Positions 31,779-40,560 are shown, counted from the first letter of the stretch. The stretch is DNA of 64,000 nucleotides from Neobittarella massiliensis (ex Bilen et al. 2018) (GCF_900289145.1 NZ_OKQO01000003.1:124001-188000); one strand, 5' to 3'. Notes: generated by a model from the letters alone, not told the origin. A program made the numbers and translations.

Positions 31779-33509
31779 TTGAAAAAACTACTGCGCTACC
31801 TGAAGCCATTTAAAAAGCAGGTGATATTGGGCCCGCTTTTTAAACTGACCGAGGCGATCTTTGAACTGCTGGTGCCCACGCTGATGGCCCACATCATCGA
31901 CCGGGGCGTAGGGCGGAGCGACCTGCCCTACGTGTGGAAGATGGGGGCGCTCATCGTGGGGCTGGGCGTGGTGGGGCTGGGCTGTGCCCTGACCTGCCAG
32001 TACTTTGCCGCCCGGGCCTCGCAGGGGGTGGGGACGCTGCTGCGTCAGGACATGTTTAAAAAGATCGGCCAGCTGTCGCACCGGGAGCTGGATCAGTTTG
32101 GGACCGCCACCCTGATCACCCGGGTGACCAGCGACGTGAACCAGCTGCAGGTGGCGGTGGCCATGCTGATACGGCTGGTGGTGCGGGCGCCGTTTTTGGT
32201 GATCGGTGCCACGGTGATGGCCATGACCATCGACCTCAAGATGTCGCTGATCTTTTTGGCGGCCATCCCGCTCATCGGTCTCACGCTGTATGTGGTGATG
32301 AAAAAGACGGTGCCGTTTTACCGCACAATACAGAAAAAATTAGACCGTATCGGCACCGTATCCCGCGAGAATTTGGAGGGGGTGCGGGTGATCCGCGCCT
32401 TTTCCCGCCAGGAACAGGAAAAAGCGCGCTTTGACGATGCCAGCGGCAATCTGGCCGGTACCTCGGTGCGGGTGGGGCGGGTCTCGGCGCTGCTCAATCC
32501 CCTGACATCGATCATTATGAATTTTGGCATCATCGCCATCCTGTATTTCGGCGGCTACCAGGTAAATAGCGGGGCGCTGAGCCAGGGGCAGATCATCGCG
32601 CTGGTCAACTACATGACCCAGATCTTGCTGGCGCTGGTGGTGGTGGCCAACCTGGTGGTGATCTTCACCAAGGCCTCGGCCTCGGCCACCCGGGTGAGCG
32701 AGGTGCTGGAGACGGTACCCTCTATCACCCAGCAGCCGGGTGCGGCGGTGCCCGCCCCGACTGCCGGCTGCCCCAAGGTGCAGCTGCGCGATGTGGATTT
32801 TCGCTATTTTACCAGTGAGAACGCGCTGACCGATATCAGTTTTGCGGTACAGCCGGGGCAGACGGTAGGCATTATCGGCGGCACCGGCGCCGGCAAGTCG
32901 ACGCTGGTCAACTTGCTGCCCCGCTTTTACGACGCAGTTGCCGGCACAGTTGAGATAGACGGACAGGATGTGCGGCAGTGGCCGCTGGATGCCCTGCGGG
33001 CCCAGTTTGGCCTGGTGCCGCAGCAGGCGCGGCTGTTTACCGGCACGATACGCGAGAACCTCTTGTGGCAGGTGCCGGACGCCACCGACGAGCAGCTGTG
33101 GCGGGCGCTGGATATCGCCCAGGCCAGCGAATTTGTGCAGAAGCTGCCCCAGGGGCTGGATGCGCCGGTGCAGCAGGGGGGAAAGAACCTGTCGGGCGGG
33201 CAGCGGCAGCGGCTGACTATCGCCCGGGCACTGGTGGGCATGCCGCCGATCCTGATCCTGGACGACAGCGCCAGCGCACTGGATTTTGCCACCGATGCGG
33301 CCCTGCGGGCAGCGCTGGCCCGCATAGAGGGCAGCACGGTATTTATCGTCTCGCAGCGGGTGTCGGCCATTAAAAATGCCGATTTGGTGCTGGTGCTGGA
33401 CGACGGGCAGCTGGTGGGCAGCGGCACCCATCACCAGCTGATGGACAGTTGCCAGGTGTACCGGGAGATCTGTCTCTCCCAGCTGAGCGAAGAGGAGGCG
33501 GCACAGTGA
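31779..33509 (+). CDS. ABC exporter half, degenerate ATP site
   Basis: A 576-residue fused membrane/ATPase subunit of a heterodimeric type IV ABC exporter (LmrC, BmrC or TM287-like). Six helices (about 1-310) precede the nucleotide-binding domain. Walker A is GGTGAGKSTLVNL and the signature is LSGGQRQRL. Walker B reads ILILDDSASALD, with aspartate instead of the catalytic glutamate, and the switch histidine is glutamine (VSQRVSAI). Both changes are the hallmark of the subunit providing the non-hydrolysing site. The start is TTG at 31779 with AGAGG about 9 nt upstream. Its last bases overlap the second subunit gene (GTGA), so the proteins should be made together. Cargo is probably drugs or lipids. 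Confidence 0.92.
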   Translation: MKKLLRYLKPFKKQVILGPLFKLTEAIFELLVPTLMAHIIDRGVGRSDLPYVWKMGALIVGLGVVGLGCALTCQYFAARASQGVGTLLRQDMFKKIGQLSHRELDQFGTATLITRVTSDVNQLQVAVAMLIRLVVRAPFLVIGATVMAMTIDLKMSLIFLAAIPLIGLTLYVVMKKTVPFYRTIQKKLDRIGTVSRENLEGVRVIRAFSRQEQEKARFDDASGNLAGTSVRVGRVSALLNPLTSIIMNFGIIAILYFGGYQVNSGALSQGQIIALVNYMTQILLALVVVANLVVIFTKASASATRVSEVLETVPSITQQPGAAVPAPTAGCPKVQLRDVDFRYFTSENALTDISFAVQPGQTVGIIGGTGAGKSTLVNLLPRFYDAVAGTVEIDGQDVRQWPLDALRAQFGLVPQQARLFTGTIRENLLWQVPDATDEQLWRALDIAQASEFVQKLPQGLDAPVQQGGKNLSGGQRQRLTIARALVGMPPILILDDSASALDFATDAALRAALARIEGSTVFIVSQRVSAIKNADLVLVLDDGQLVGSGTHHQLMDSCQVYREICLSQLSEEEAAQ

Positions 33510-35269
33510 AAAGAGATACCAGAAAAGAGAGCCCGGTGCTGGGCCGCCTGCTGCGCTATATGCGCCCACACCTGCTGTTTTTGGTGCTGGCGCTGCTGGC
33601 GGCTGCGGCCAGTGTGGGGCTGACCCTGTACGGGCCAGTGCTCATTGGCCGGGCGATAGACATGATCGTGGGGCCGGGGCAGGTGAAATTTACCGGCGTG
33701 CTGTACATCCTGCTGTGGCTGGCCGGCGTGTACCTGCTGGCGGCGGTATTTCAGTGGGCGATGACGCTGTGCACCAACCGGGTGGCGTTTTTTACCGTGC
33801 GCGACCTGCGCCGCACCCTGTTTGACAAGCTGCAAAAGGTACCGCTGCGCTTTATCGACCAGAGCGCCCACGGGGACCTGATCACCCGCATGGTCAGCGA
33901 TATCGATCTGATCTCGGACGGGCTGCTGCAGGGCTTTGCCCAGCTTTTTACCGGGGTCATCACCATTGTGGGCACGCTGCTGTTTATGCTGTCGATCAAC
34001 GTAAAGATCGCACTGGTGGTGGTGCTCATCACCCCGCTGTCGCTGTTTGTGGCCAGCTTTATCGCCCGCCACTCGCACGACCAGTTTCGCCGGCAGTCGG
34101 CGGCGCGGGGCGATATGGGAGCGCTGGTGGAGGAGATGGTGGCCGGCCAGAAGGTGGTGCGCGCCTTTCGCTATGAGAGCCGCGCGCAGGACACCTTTGA
34201 CGGCATCAACCAGCAGCTGTACCAGTGCGGTGTGCGGGCCCAGTTTTACTCCTCGATGACCAATCCCTGCACCCGCTTTGTAAATGGGCTGGTGTATGCC
34301 GGGGTGGGCATCATCGGGGCGGTGGCGGCCATTGCGGGGCATTTGACGGTGGGGCAGATCTCGGCCTTTTTGACCTATGCCAACCAGTACACCAAGCCGT
34401 TTAACGAGATATCTGGCGTGGTGACCGAGCTGCAGTCGGCTTTTGCCAGTGCCAGGCGGGTGTTTGCGGTGCTCGACGAGCCCGATGAGCCGACCGAGGC
34501 CCCGGCTGTTTTGCCCCGCAGCGACGGCAGCGTGGGGCTGGAGCAGGTCTCGTTTCGCTACAGCCCGCAAAAGCCGCTCATCGAAGACTTTTCGCTGGCA
34601 GTACAGCCGGGACAGCGCATAGCCATTGTGGGACCCACCGGCTGCGGCAAGACCACCATCATCAACCTGCTGATGCGCTTTTACGATGTAAACAGCGGCC
34701 GCATCTGTATCAGCGGCACCGATATTCAGGATGTGACCCGACAGAGCGTGCGCCAGCAGTACGGGATGGTGCTGCAGGACAGCTGGCTTTTTTCGGGCAC
34801 GGTGCGGCAGAACATCGCCTACGCCCGGCCTGACGCCACCGACGAGGAGATCGTGGCGGCAGCCAAATTTGCCCATGCCCACAGCTTTATCAAGCGGTTG
34901 CCCCAGGGGTACGACACGGTGATCGGTGAGGACGGCGGCAGTATATCGCAGGGCCAGCGGCAGCTGCTGTGCATCGCCCGCATTTTGCTGGTGAGCCCGC
35001 CCATGCTCATTCTGGACGAGGCCACCTCCAACATCGATACCCGCACCGAGCAGCGCATCCAGCGGGCACTGGCCAAGCTGATGGAGGGGCGGACCAGCTT
35101 TGTGGTGGCCCACCGCCTGTCGACCATCAAGGAGGCCGACAACATTTTGGTGATGCGCGACGGGCACATCGTGGAGCAGGGCAGACACCAGCAGCTGCTG
35201 GATGCCGGAGGCTTTTACGCCAAGCTCTACGCCAGCCAGTTTGAGGTACAGGAGACGGCGGCCCAGTAG
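33506..35269 (+). CDS. ABC exporter half, canonical ATP site
   Basis: A 587-residue partner of the preceding subunit. The membrane domain occupies about residues 10-325. The nucleotide-binding domain has Walker A GPTGCGKTTIINLLM, Walker B MLILDEATSNIDTRTEQR with its catalytic glutamate, and the switch histidine in VVAHRLSTI. Its signature motif is altered (ISQGQRQLL). This is expected, because in the heterodimer this signature faces the degenerate Walker site of the partner. The GTG start at 33506 overlaps the partner stop codon by four bases and has GAGGAGG 8 nt upstream. Confidence 0.92.
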   Translation: MKRDTRKESPVLGRLLRYMRPHLLFLVLALLAAAASVGLTLYGPVLIGRAIDMIVGPGQVKFTGVLYILLWLAGVYLLAAVFQWAMTLCTNRVAFFTVRDLRRTLFDKLQKVPLRFIDQSAHGDLITRMVSDIDLISDGLLQGFAQLFTGVITIVGTLLFMLSINVKIALVVVLITPLSLFVASFIARHSHDQFRRQSAARGDMGALVEEMVAGQKVVRAFRYESRAQDTFDGINQQLYQCGVRAQFYSSMTNPCTRFVNGLVYAGVGIIGAVAAIAGHLTVGQISAFLTYANQYTKPFNEISGVVTELQSAFASARRVFAVLDEPDEPTEAPAVLPRSDGSVGLEQVSFRYSPQKPLIEDFSLAVQPGQRIAIVGPTGCGKTTIINLLMRFYDVNSGRICISGTDIQDVTRQSVRQQYGMVLQDSWLFSGTVRQNIAYARPDATDEEIVAAAKFAHAHSFIKRLPQGYDTVIGEDGGSISQGQRQLLCIARILLVSPPMLILDEATSNIDTRTEQRIQRALAKLMEGRTSFVVAHRLSTIKEADNILVMRDGHIVEQGRHQQLLDAGGFYAKLYASQFEVQETAAQ

Positions 35270-35307
35270 CGGATATATGCCCATGACCGCTAGAAATGAT
35301 CGCAATA

Positions 35308-35354
35308 AAAGATCCCCCCACGCAGGCGGTATGCTGCCTGCGTGGGGGGATCTT
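35308..35354. terminator. Bidirectional terminator
   Basis: AAAGATCCCCCCACGCAGGC and its complement form a 20-bp stem with an 8-nt loop, ending in TTT. It closes the exporter operon and the convergent methyltransferase operon. Confidence 0.9.
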
Positions 35355-35363
35355 TGCCTGTTT

Positions 35364-36152
35364 TTAGAGGGGGAGACCGACCGGTGGTTTGACCGCCCGG
35401 GTGGCGATGAGCGTGGGGGTATAGCGGTCTAGCTGGCGCTGGTCGTCGGAAATATCTTCGTAGAGATCGGTGAGCAGGAAACCGGCGCGCAGCTGGCCGG
35501 CGATCTGCTCTTCCAGCGAGTGGCTGTACTCCAGCGGCTGTGCATCCTGCACCCATTTTTCCAGCACATCTGCCGGCAGGTGGCGAATGTCGGCGTAGGG
35601 CAGCGGGTAGGTGACCTTTAACTCGTCGGCTTGGGGCGTAAGCGTATCGAACAGGTAGACCAGCGGGTTGGCAAAACCGGACAACAGCGCCCCGCCCGGG
35701 CGCAGTACCCGATAACATTCCCGCCACACCGGTTGGATATCGTCGACAAAGCAGTTGGATACCGGGTGGAAGATGAGATCGAAGCTGGCGCCAGCAAAGA
35801 CCGAGAGATCGCGCATGTCGCCCTGTACGGTAGCCAGAGAAAGGCCTTCACGGGCGGCGACCTGCCGGTCTTGTTGCAGCTGCAGATCACTGCCGTCGAA
35901 CACGGTGACGACGGCACCCATCGCCGCCAGCAGCGGCCCCTGCTGCCCGCCGCCACCGGCCAGGCACAGCACCTGTTTGCCCCGCACATTGCGGTACCAG
36001 CTGGCGGGGACGATTTTTTTGGCGGTGAGCACCAGCGGTGGGCGGCCGGCGCGGGCCTGGGCGATCTGGGCGCTGGAGACGCCGACGGTCCAGCGGTCGT
36101 GCCGGCGAACCTTTTCGTCCCAGGCGGTGCGGTTGTGTTGGGTGACATCCAT
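35364..36152 (-). CDS. SAM-dependent methyltransferase
   Basis: A 262-residue class I methyltransferase. Motif I is VLCLAGGGGQQGPLLAAMGA (about 60-80), followed by the acidic VTVFDGSDLQLQQDR and the QGDMRDLSVFAGASFDLI region. The C-terminal half has the RVLRPGGALLSGF strand-turn-helix. The N-terminus NRTAWDEKVRRHDRWTVGVS is common in small-molecule methyltransferases of Firmicutes. Substrate is unknown. The ATG at 36152 follows AGGAG. It is last in an operon with the VanZ/RDD and YbaK genes (gaps 36 and 30 nt). Confidence 0.88.
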   Translation of the reverse strand: MDVTQHNRTAWDEKVRRHDRWTVGVSSAQIAQARAGRPPLVLTAKKIVPASWYRNVRGKQVLCLAGGGGQQGPLLAAMGAVVTVFDGSDLQLQQDRQVAAREGLSLATVQGDMRDLSVFAGASFDLIFHPVSNCFVDDIQPVWRECYRVLRPGGALLSGFANPLVYLFDTLTPQADELKVTYPLPYADIRHLPADVLEKWVQDAQPLEYSHSLEEQIAGQLRAGFLLTDLYEDISDDQRQLDRYTPTLIATRAVKPPVGLPL

Positions 36153-36188
36153 GGCGGTCTCCTCTCTGCCGCGGCGTGGGTGCTGCAG

Positions 36189-37364
36189 TCAGTCGCGAGC
36201 GGCGGGCGGGTCGTTTGGCGCCCGTACGGTGCTCTGGTTATAGGTGTGGCTGAGCTCGTCGTAGAAGAGCCTGTCTTTGCCGGTGAGCAGGCCGGCGAAC
36301 ACGTGAAAGGTGAACAGGATGGGGATGGCGATGAGCCCCCCACAGAGCAAAAACAGGGCGGTGTGCACCGGACCGTTGGTGTTGGGGAGCACCTCGGTGA
36401 GCGCCGCGGCCAGCACGGGGGCCGGCAGTAGCACAAAATACAGCAGGCTGTAGCGCAGTGCCAACTGCCCCAGATGCGGCGGCTGCCCGTCGCCCCCCAC
36501 CAGCTTGATGCCCACCAGCAGCTTGCCCAGCGTGCGGCCCCCGCTGGACCAGGGGAAAAAGAAGAAGTAGAAGACCACCGCGCAGATGTAGAGCAGGGCC
36601 AGGTTTTGCGGCTTTTGCACCACTGCGGTGGGCAGACCAGTGCCCCGGAGAAGCAGGGCGCCGGCCAGCATACAGCCGCCGATACCGGTCCAATCTACGG
36701 CCAGTGCCACCAGGCGCCGGGTGTAGGATACCCGGCGCCCCTTTTGGTAGGAGCGGGCATCCAGCCGCTCGCGCGGAGGCAGGAACCAGCAAAAAAGCGG
36801 AGTGATGACCCAGCCGACGACACCGCCTATGGTGTTGAGCAGCAGATCGTCTACATCGAACAGACGGTAGGGGCGGGGGTACATGCCAAACAGCGCTGAG
36901 AGCTGTATCAGCTCGAAGGAGAGACTGAGGAGAAACGAGAGCAGGGAGGTGCTCCAGAAGCCCCGATCAAAATAGTAGTGCAGGTACACCCCAAAAGGCA
37001 GAACCAGCAGCACGTTGAATACCGCCTGGTAAAAGGTGCTGGCTTTCATGGCCGGCAGCCAGGTGTGTACGTCGCCGGGGACAAAGCCGCTGCCGGCTAA
37101 AAAGTCGCGCACGAACTGAAAGGGGCGCAGCTGGACGATGGGGCGGGTGTACTGAGCCACTTCGCCTACCGGCGGCAGCGGCAGAATCGTGAGAAAATAG
37201 GCGCACATCAGGTACAGTATAAACGAGTACACCACCGCCACCCGCAGCATGAGCAGCGCCCCGTAGCGGCGGTACTGCACCAGGATATAGGGCAGGGGGA
37301 AGACGGCGGCCAGCAGCGGAAAAAGCAGGATGGCCGCCTTGATGGGGAGGAGGTAGGAGGACAT
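36189..37364 (-). CDS. VanZ-RDD fusion membrane protein
   Basis: A 391-residue membrane protein joining two families. The N-terminal half (about 30-190) is a VanZ-like domain with four or five helices and the signature LSLSFELIQLSALFGMYPRP followed by RLFDVDDLLLNTIGGVVG. The C-terminal half (about 215-370) is an RDD domain with RRLVALAVDWTGIGGCM and GRTLGKLLVGIKLVGGDG. VanZ-type proteins can lower glycopeptide binding, but most have no known role; RDD proteins are thought to be transporters or anchors. The ATG at 37364 lies 8 nt after AGGGGG. This is the middle gene of the operon. Confidence 0.85.
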   Translation of the reverse strand: MSSYLLPIKAAILLFPLLAAVFPLPYILVQYRRYGALLMLRVAVVYSFILYLMCAYFLTILPLPPVGEVAQYTRPIVQLRPFQFVRDFLAGSGFVPGDVHTWLPAMKASTFYQAVFNVLLVLPFGVYLHYYFDRGFWSTSLLSFLLSLSFELIQLSALFGMYPRPYRLFDVDDLLLNTIGGVVGWVITPLFCWFLPPRERLDARSYQKGRRVSYTRRLVALAVDWTGIGGCMLAGALLLRGTGLPTAVVQKPQNLALLYICAVVFYFFFFPWSSGGRTLGKLLVGIKLVGGDGQPPHLGQLALRYSLLYFVLLPAPVLAAALTEVLPNTNGPVHTALFLLCGGLIAIPILFTFHVFAGLLTGKDRLFYDELSHTYNQSTVRAPNDPPAARD

Positions 37365-37394
37365 CAGCGGCACCCCCTACCGGGGTAGAGCCGT

Positions 37395-37865
37395 TCACTT
37401 ACAGACATCGATCCACTCCAGGCTGTGGGCGTAGTCGGCCAGCTCCTGGCAGGTGAGCTCGATGGCGGAATTGGCGCTGCCACAGGCGGGGAACACGGTG
37501 CTGAAGCGCTGCAGCGACTTGTCGCAGTACACCCGCACCGGCTGATCCTGGGGCAGACCGAAGGGGCAGACGCCGCCCACGGCGTGACCGGTGAAAGCCA
37601 GAGCTTCGTCGGGGGTGAGCATTTTGGCTTTGGTGCCGAACTGGTCTTTGTATTTGCGATTATCGACTTTGCAGTCGCCGGCGCAGCAGATGAGGATCGC
37701 GCTGCCATCTTTATCTTTAAAAGACAGTGTTTTGGCGATGCGGGCCGGCTCGACCCCCACCGCCTGCGCTGCCAGCTCGACGGTGGCGCTGGATACGGGG
37801 AACTCCAGGATATCTTCGGCCCGGCCCAGCGGGGAAAAATATGTGCGGACAGCTTGTATCGACAT
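37395..37865 (-). CDS. YbaK/EbsC family deacylase
   Basis: A 156-residue protein of the YbaK/ProX/EbsC family, which hydrolyses mischarged aminoacyl-tRNA such as Cys-tRNA(Pro). Typical motifs are the N-terminal FPVSSATVELAAQAVGVEP, the IAKTLSFKD strand with the conserved lysine, and the GGVCPFGLP loop. The C-terminal SANSAIELTCQELADY also fits. The ATG at 37865 has AAAGGAG upstream. It is first in a three-gene operon with a TATAAT -10 at 37973-37978 (minus strand) and a leader of about 100 nt. Confidence 0.9.
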   Translation of the reverse strand: MSIQAVRTYFSPLGRAEDILEFPVSSATVELAAQAVGVEPARIAKTLSFKDKDGSAILICCAGDCKVDNRKYKDQFGTKAKMLTPDEALAFTGHAVGGVCPFGLPQDQPVRVYCDKSLQRFSTVFPACGSANSAIELTCQELADYAHSLEWIDVCK

Positions 37866-37972
37866 GAAAAAGACTCCTTTTTATACAGTTGTGGGAAAGC
37901 CCCCAATGCGGCGCCGGTGCACAGCTATGGCCACAGCGGTGCGAGCTCTGCTACCGGCGCCGTCTGCGCCCC

Positions 37973-38001
37973 ATTATAGCAAATTTTGCCGCCAAAGAAA
38001 A
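37973..38001 (-). promoter_or_regulatory. Promoter of ybaK-VanZ-methyltransferase operon
   Basis: On the minus strand, TTTTCT (37996-38001) is followed by a 17-nt spacer and TATAAT (37973-37978). Confidence 0.6.
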
Positions 38002-38138
38002 GTGGCGGCCGACGGCCGCAGCAGTGGGGCGATGGGGAGAAGAGGTATTTTAAAACTTCGGAAACGTTGCTGGCAGTGCGGTGGGCGGCGATACAGAGCC
38101 GCTTTTGTCAGCATTAATGATAGCATAAATGACGGCGC

Positions 38139-38173
38139 AAAAGGCCGCCGGGGAAACGCAGTCCCCGGCGGCC
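38139..38173 (-). terminator. Terminator of phosphatase operon
   Basis: GGCCGCCGGGG / CCCCGGCGGCC (11 bp) is followed on the minus strand by TTTTGCG. It lies 38 nt beyond the phosphatase stop codon. Confidence 0.8.
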
Positions 38174-38211
38174 AGAGTGTTTTTGCTTTTATTAATTTTT
38201 CCGTGCACTCA

Positions 38212-38949
38212 TCAGCCCAGCAGCGAGTGGCGCAGCACCTCGATCTCGTCGTCGGAGAAACCGATGTGCGACAGATAGCCGGTGGCGCCGCCATAGGTCT
38301 CCTCCAGGTGGCAGAGCGTCTTTTGCATCTCGGCCGGGTTGGAGGCAAACAGGTAGGCGGGCACATGATACTGGTCCAGCTGTTCCTGTGCGCCGGCGAT
38401 CAGCTGGCGCAGGTTGTCTTCGCTGACGGCGTAGTCGGCCTCGACACATTCGTCGTCGACACCGGCCAGCTTTAAAAGGAGCATGGCGATGACGCCGGTG
38501 CGGTCTTTGCCGGCTGTACAGTGGAACAGACAGCAGCTGCGGCGGTGATCGATAAACTCCTCGAATACGCGGCGGATAGCTTGACCGTGCTCATCTAAGA
38601 GGGAGATATACAGGTCTGACATGCTCTCGGGCAAAGTGGCCGGATCGAAAGCGGTGGCGTGCATATTATCAGACATGGAGATGTGGTGGTAGCAGATATC
38701 TTTATAGCCGTCGAGCACACAGGGGTGGCGCTCTACCTCGGAGTCGGAGCGCAGGTCGATGACACAGCCCACGCCGTAGCGGTAGAGGGCCTCTTTGCTG
38801 CTCTCGGGCAGGTTGTGCAGGCTGTCGGAGCGCAGGTAGGCGTGCAGTTTGAGGCGCTGGCCCTGGGTGTTGGTGTAGCCGCCTAGCTCGCGGATATTGC
38901 AGCTGCCGGCTATGGGGAGGGGAGAGTTGGTGTAGATATCAGTCAACAT
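38212..38949 (-). CDS. Tyrosine/dual-specificity phosphatase
   Basis: A 245-residue protein phosphatase of the Y_phosphatase3 type, found in Firmicutes and also represented by Mycobacterium PtpB. The active-site P-loop is HCTAGKDRTGV (about residue 160) with cysteine nucleophile and arginine. The N-terminus has NIRELGGYTNTQGQRLK and LRSDSLHNL, and VIDLRSDSEVERHP lies in the first third; both are family marks. Substrates may be phosphoproteins or phosphoinositides. The ATG at 38949 lies 5 nt after the stop of the DUF1847 gene, with GAGG 8 nt upstream, so the two genes form an operon. Confidence 0.9.
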   Translation of the reverse strand: MLTDIYTNSPLPIAGSCNIRELGGYTNTQGQRLKLHAYLRSDSLHNLPESSKEALYRYGVGCVIDLRSDSEVERHPCVLDGYKDICYHHISMSDNMHATAFDPATLPESMSDLYISLLDEHGQAIRRVFEEFIDHRRSCCLFHCTAGKDRTGVIAMLLLKLAGVDDECVEADYAVSEDNLRQLIAGAQEQLDQYHVPAYLFASNPAEMQKTLCHLEETYGGATGYLSHIGFSDDEIEVLRHSLLG

Positions 38950-38954
38950 AGGAA

Positions 38955-39602
38955 TTACCTCGTCTGTTCCTGTAAAAGATCTTTGTAGTACGAATTGGCG
39001 GTATAGAGGGCAGCCACGGGATTGTGCCCCAGCACCCGGTCTTTGACCACCAGAGTGGTGGTGACGGCTTTGCTGTAGCGGTAGAACAGACTGTCGTGGC
39101 CCACGCACAGGCCGATGACCACGTTCAGGTCGGTCCCGGCCCGGTTCAGCAGCTCGGCTTGCAGAACGGGATTGCAGCAGCTCTCGCCCGGTCTCATCTG
39201 ATGGGCCTCATCGATGCCGATATCGCTTTTGGGCGTGCTGCCCACCTTGCAGGCCACACCGTATACCTCAAAGCCGTTTTTGCGCAGGATCTTGGCAAAT
39301 ATACCGGCCTCGCGAACCAGACCTACACAGGTGGCGATACCGACTTTTTTGGCGCCGATCTTGCGGGCGAACACCACCGTCTCTTTGACCCGGGGCCACT
39401 GGCGGTAGCCCTCTGCCTCCACCTCGGCAGAGGCAACAGCCAGACGGTGGATGAGCGCGTCGTTTTGATACAGCGCCAGCACCTGCTGGTGCAGCTGCGA
39501 ATCCAGGCCGGTGGTGAGGCAGAAGTCGGGGTTTTTGCCATCGTGAGCCGAGCAACTGGTGGTAAAACAGTCCACGCAGCTGTGGGCGGGAATGTGGTCC
39601 AT
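38955..39602 (-). CDS. DUF1847 cysteine-rich protein
   Basis: A 215-residue protein of the DUF1847 family. Cysteine motifs typical of metal or cluster binding open it (CVDCFTTSCSAHDGKNPDFC, residues about 9-28). Further conserved segments are KIGAKKVGIATCVGLVREA and CNPVLQAELLN, the last with a cysteine, and GLCVGHDSLF with another. The fold recalls cobalamin- or cluster-binding proteins, but no activity is established. The ATG at 39602 is chosen over the GTG at 39617 because GGAG lies about 9 nt upstream. It leads the operon with the phosphatase. A GCTATG-N7-CATAGC palindrome lies upstream (39681-39699). Confidence 0.85.
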   Translation of the reverse strand: MDHIPAHSCVDCFTTSCSAHDGKNPDFCLTTGLDSQLHQQVLALYQNDALIHRLAVASAEVEAEGYRQWPRVKETVVFARKIGAKKVGIATCVGLVREAGIFAKILRKNGFEVYGVACKVGSTPKSDIGIDEAHQMRPGESCCNPVLQAELLNRAGTDLNVVIGLCVGHDSLFYRYSKAVTTTLVVKDRVLGHNPVAALYTANSYYKDLLQEQTR

Positions 39603-40093
39603 CTCTATCAACTCCACTGTGCGGGGCGGTCACCGGGCACTCTCGACCGAGAGGAAGGTGGCCTGTCCTGCAAAAATTGCGCTATGACTAAAGCATAGCA
39701 CTATAACACTGCAAGAATTTGCCGCAATCTGTTGCGGGTCGCTGTGCGCGCGACTATTTCCCATTGTGCACAAAAGTTGTGATTTGTTGTATAAATATTG
39801 TAGACAACCGGGCAATATGCGCGGTTACATGTCGAATTGATTCGTTTATATATATAATTTTACCATGGAACGTTTCTGAGCACAAGAGAATTGTCTGATA
39901 AGAATGTACTTAGGTTTTGTGAGCTTTTTCAAATGCCAGCAGGCGAGGGGAGAAGTAGCGGTCATCGGGCGGGCACGGCGAGGTGCAGCAGGTTGCAGAG
40001 TGGCGGAACGGACAGGTGGCGGTGTGCTGCGGCTTGATCGTACGGCGCTTTTGGTGTTCTGGGGTAGTTTGGGGTAGATAGAGAGGAGCACAA
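39603..40093. other. Intergenic region with AT-rich tract
   Basis: About 490 nt without a convincing gene. GCTATG-N7-CATAGC (39681-39699) is a possible operator for the DUF1847 operon. An AT-rich tract (39775-39870) has TTGT repeats, a TATAAA near 39790 and a TATATATATAA run near 39847-39858. This could be a + strand promoter region, but no coding frame follows. The rest is GC-rich with nothing recognisable. Confidence 0.4.
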
Positions 40094-40132
40094 AAAGAGC
40101 GCCGTCTGCCCTGTGGGGGGGACGGCGCTCTG
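40094..40132 (-). terminator. Terminator of small coiled-coil gene
   Basis: GAGCGCCGTC / GACGGCGCTC (10 bp) is followed on the minus strand by TTTTTGTG. It lies 19 nt beyond the stop codon. Confidence 0.85.
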
Positions 40133-40150
40133 ATGGCGCGTTGGAGGGGG

Positions 40151-40387
40151 CTACTGTATGTCGGCAGCGCTCTCGGCGTGTTGCAGCAGGTCTACCGCCT
40201 GGTCTACGCTCATACCGCTGCTCTGTACGACTTGGTACAGCTTATCGATCTCTTGGCGCTTTTGCGCCGTCTGCAGCTCGCCTTTCTTCTCCATCAGTTC
40301 CGCTTTGGTCTTGTCGCAGCGCAGGATCTGCATCTCTACTTTTTGCAGCTCGGCTGCGTAATCTACCGGCTTTTTGGGTCTTGGCAT
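40151..40387 (-). CDS. Small coiled-coil protein (DUF4315-like)
   Basis: A 78-residue protein. After a basic start (MPRPKKPVDY) it forms one long charged helix with heptad character (AAELQKVEMQILRC, then KTKAELMEKKGELQTAQK), ending in a short LYQVVQSSGMSVDQAVDLL motif. The shape resembles DUF4315 proteins, but the match is by eye only. The start is ATG at 40387, preceded by GGAGGTGATC, an almost full anti-16S match. A TATACT -10 (40420-40425, minus strand) and a terminator frame it, so it is a genuine short transcription unit. Function is unknown. Confidence 0.7.
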   Translation of the reverse strand: MPRPKKPVDYAAELQKVEMQILRCDKTKAELMEKKGELQTAQKRQEIDKLYQVVQSSGMSVDQAVDLLQHAESAADIQ

Positions 40388-40525
40388 CTCCCGGATCACC
40401 TCCCGCATTTTTAAATACAGTATACGCCGCTGCTTTTGCGAAGAGTGGCGAAAAAGGCGGTCTCTGCCCAGTGGAGTCGACAGCGGAGGAAGCCGCTTGC
40501 GCGGTGGGGCTGATAGACACCAAAG

Positions 40526-40560
40526 CGCCCGCCCCACCGGGAGTGGTGGGGCGGGCGCCG
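40526..40560 (-). terminator. Terminator of cotJ operon
   Basis: GCGCCCGCCCCACC / GGTGGGGCGGGCGC (14 bp). The minus-strand T-run is short (TTTGG), so efficiency may be modest. Confidence 0.65.
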
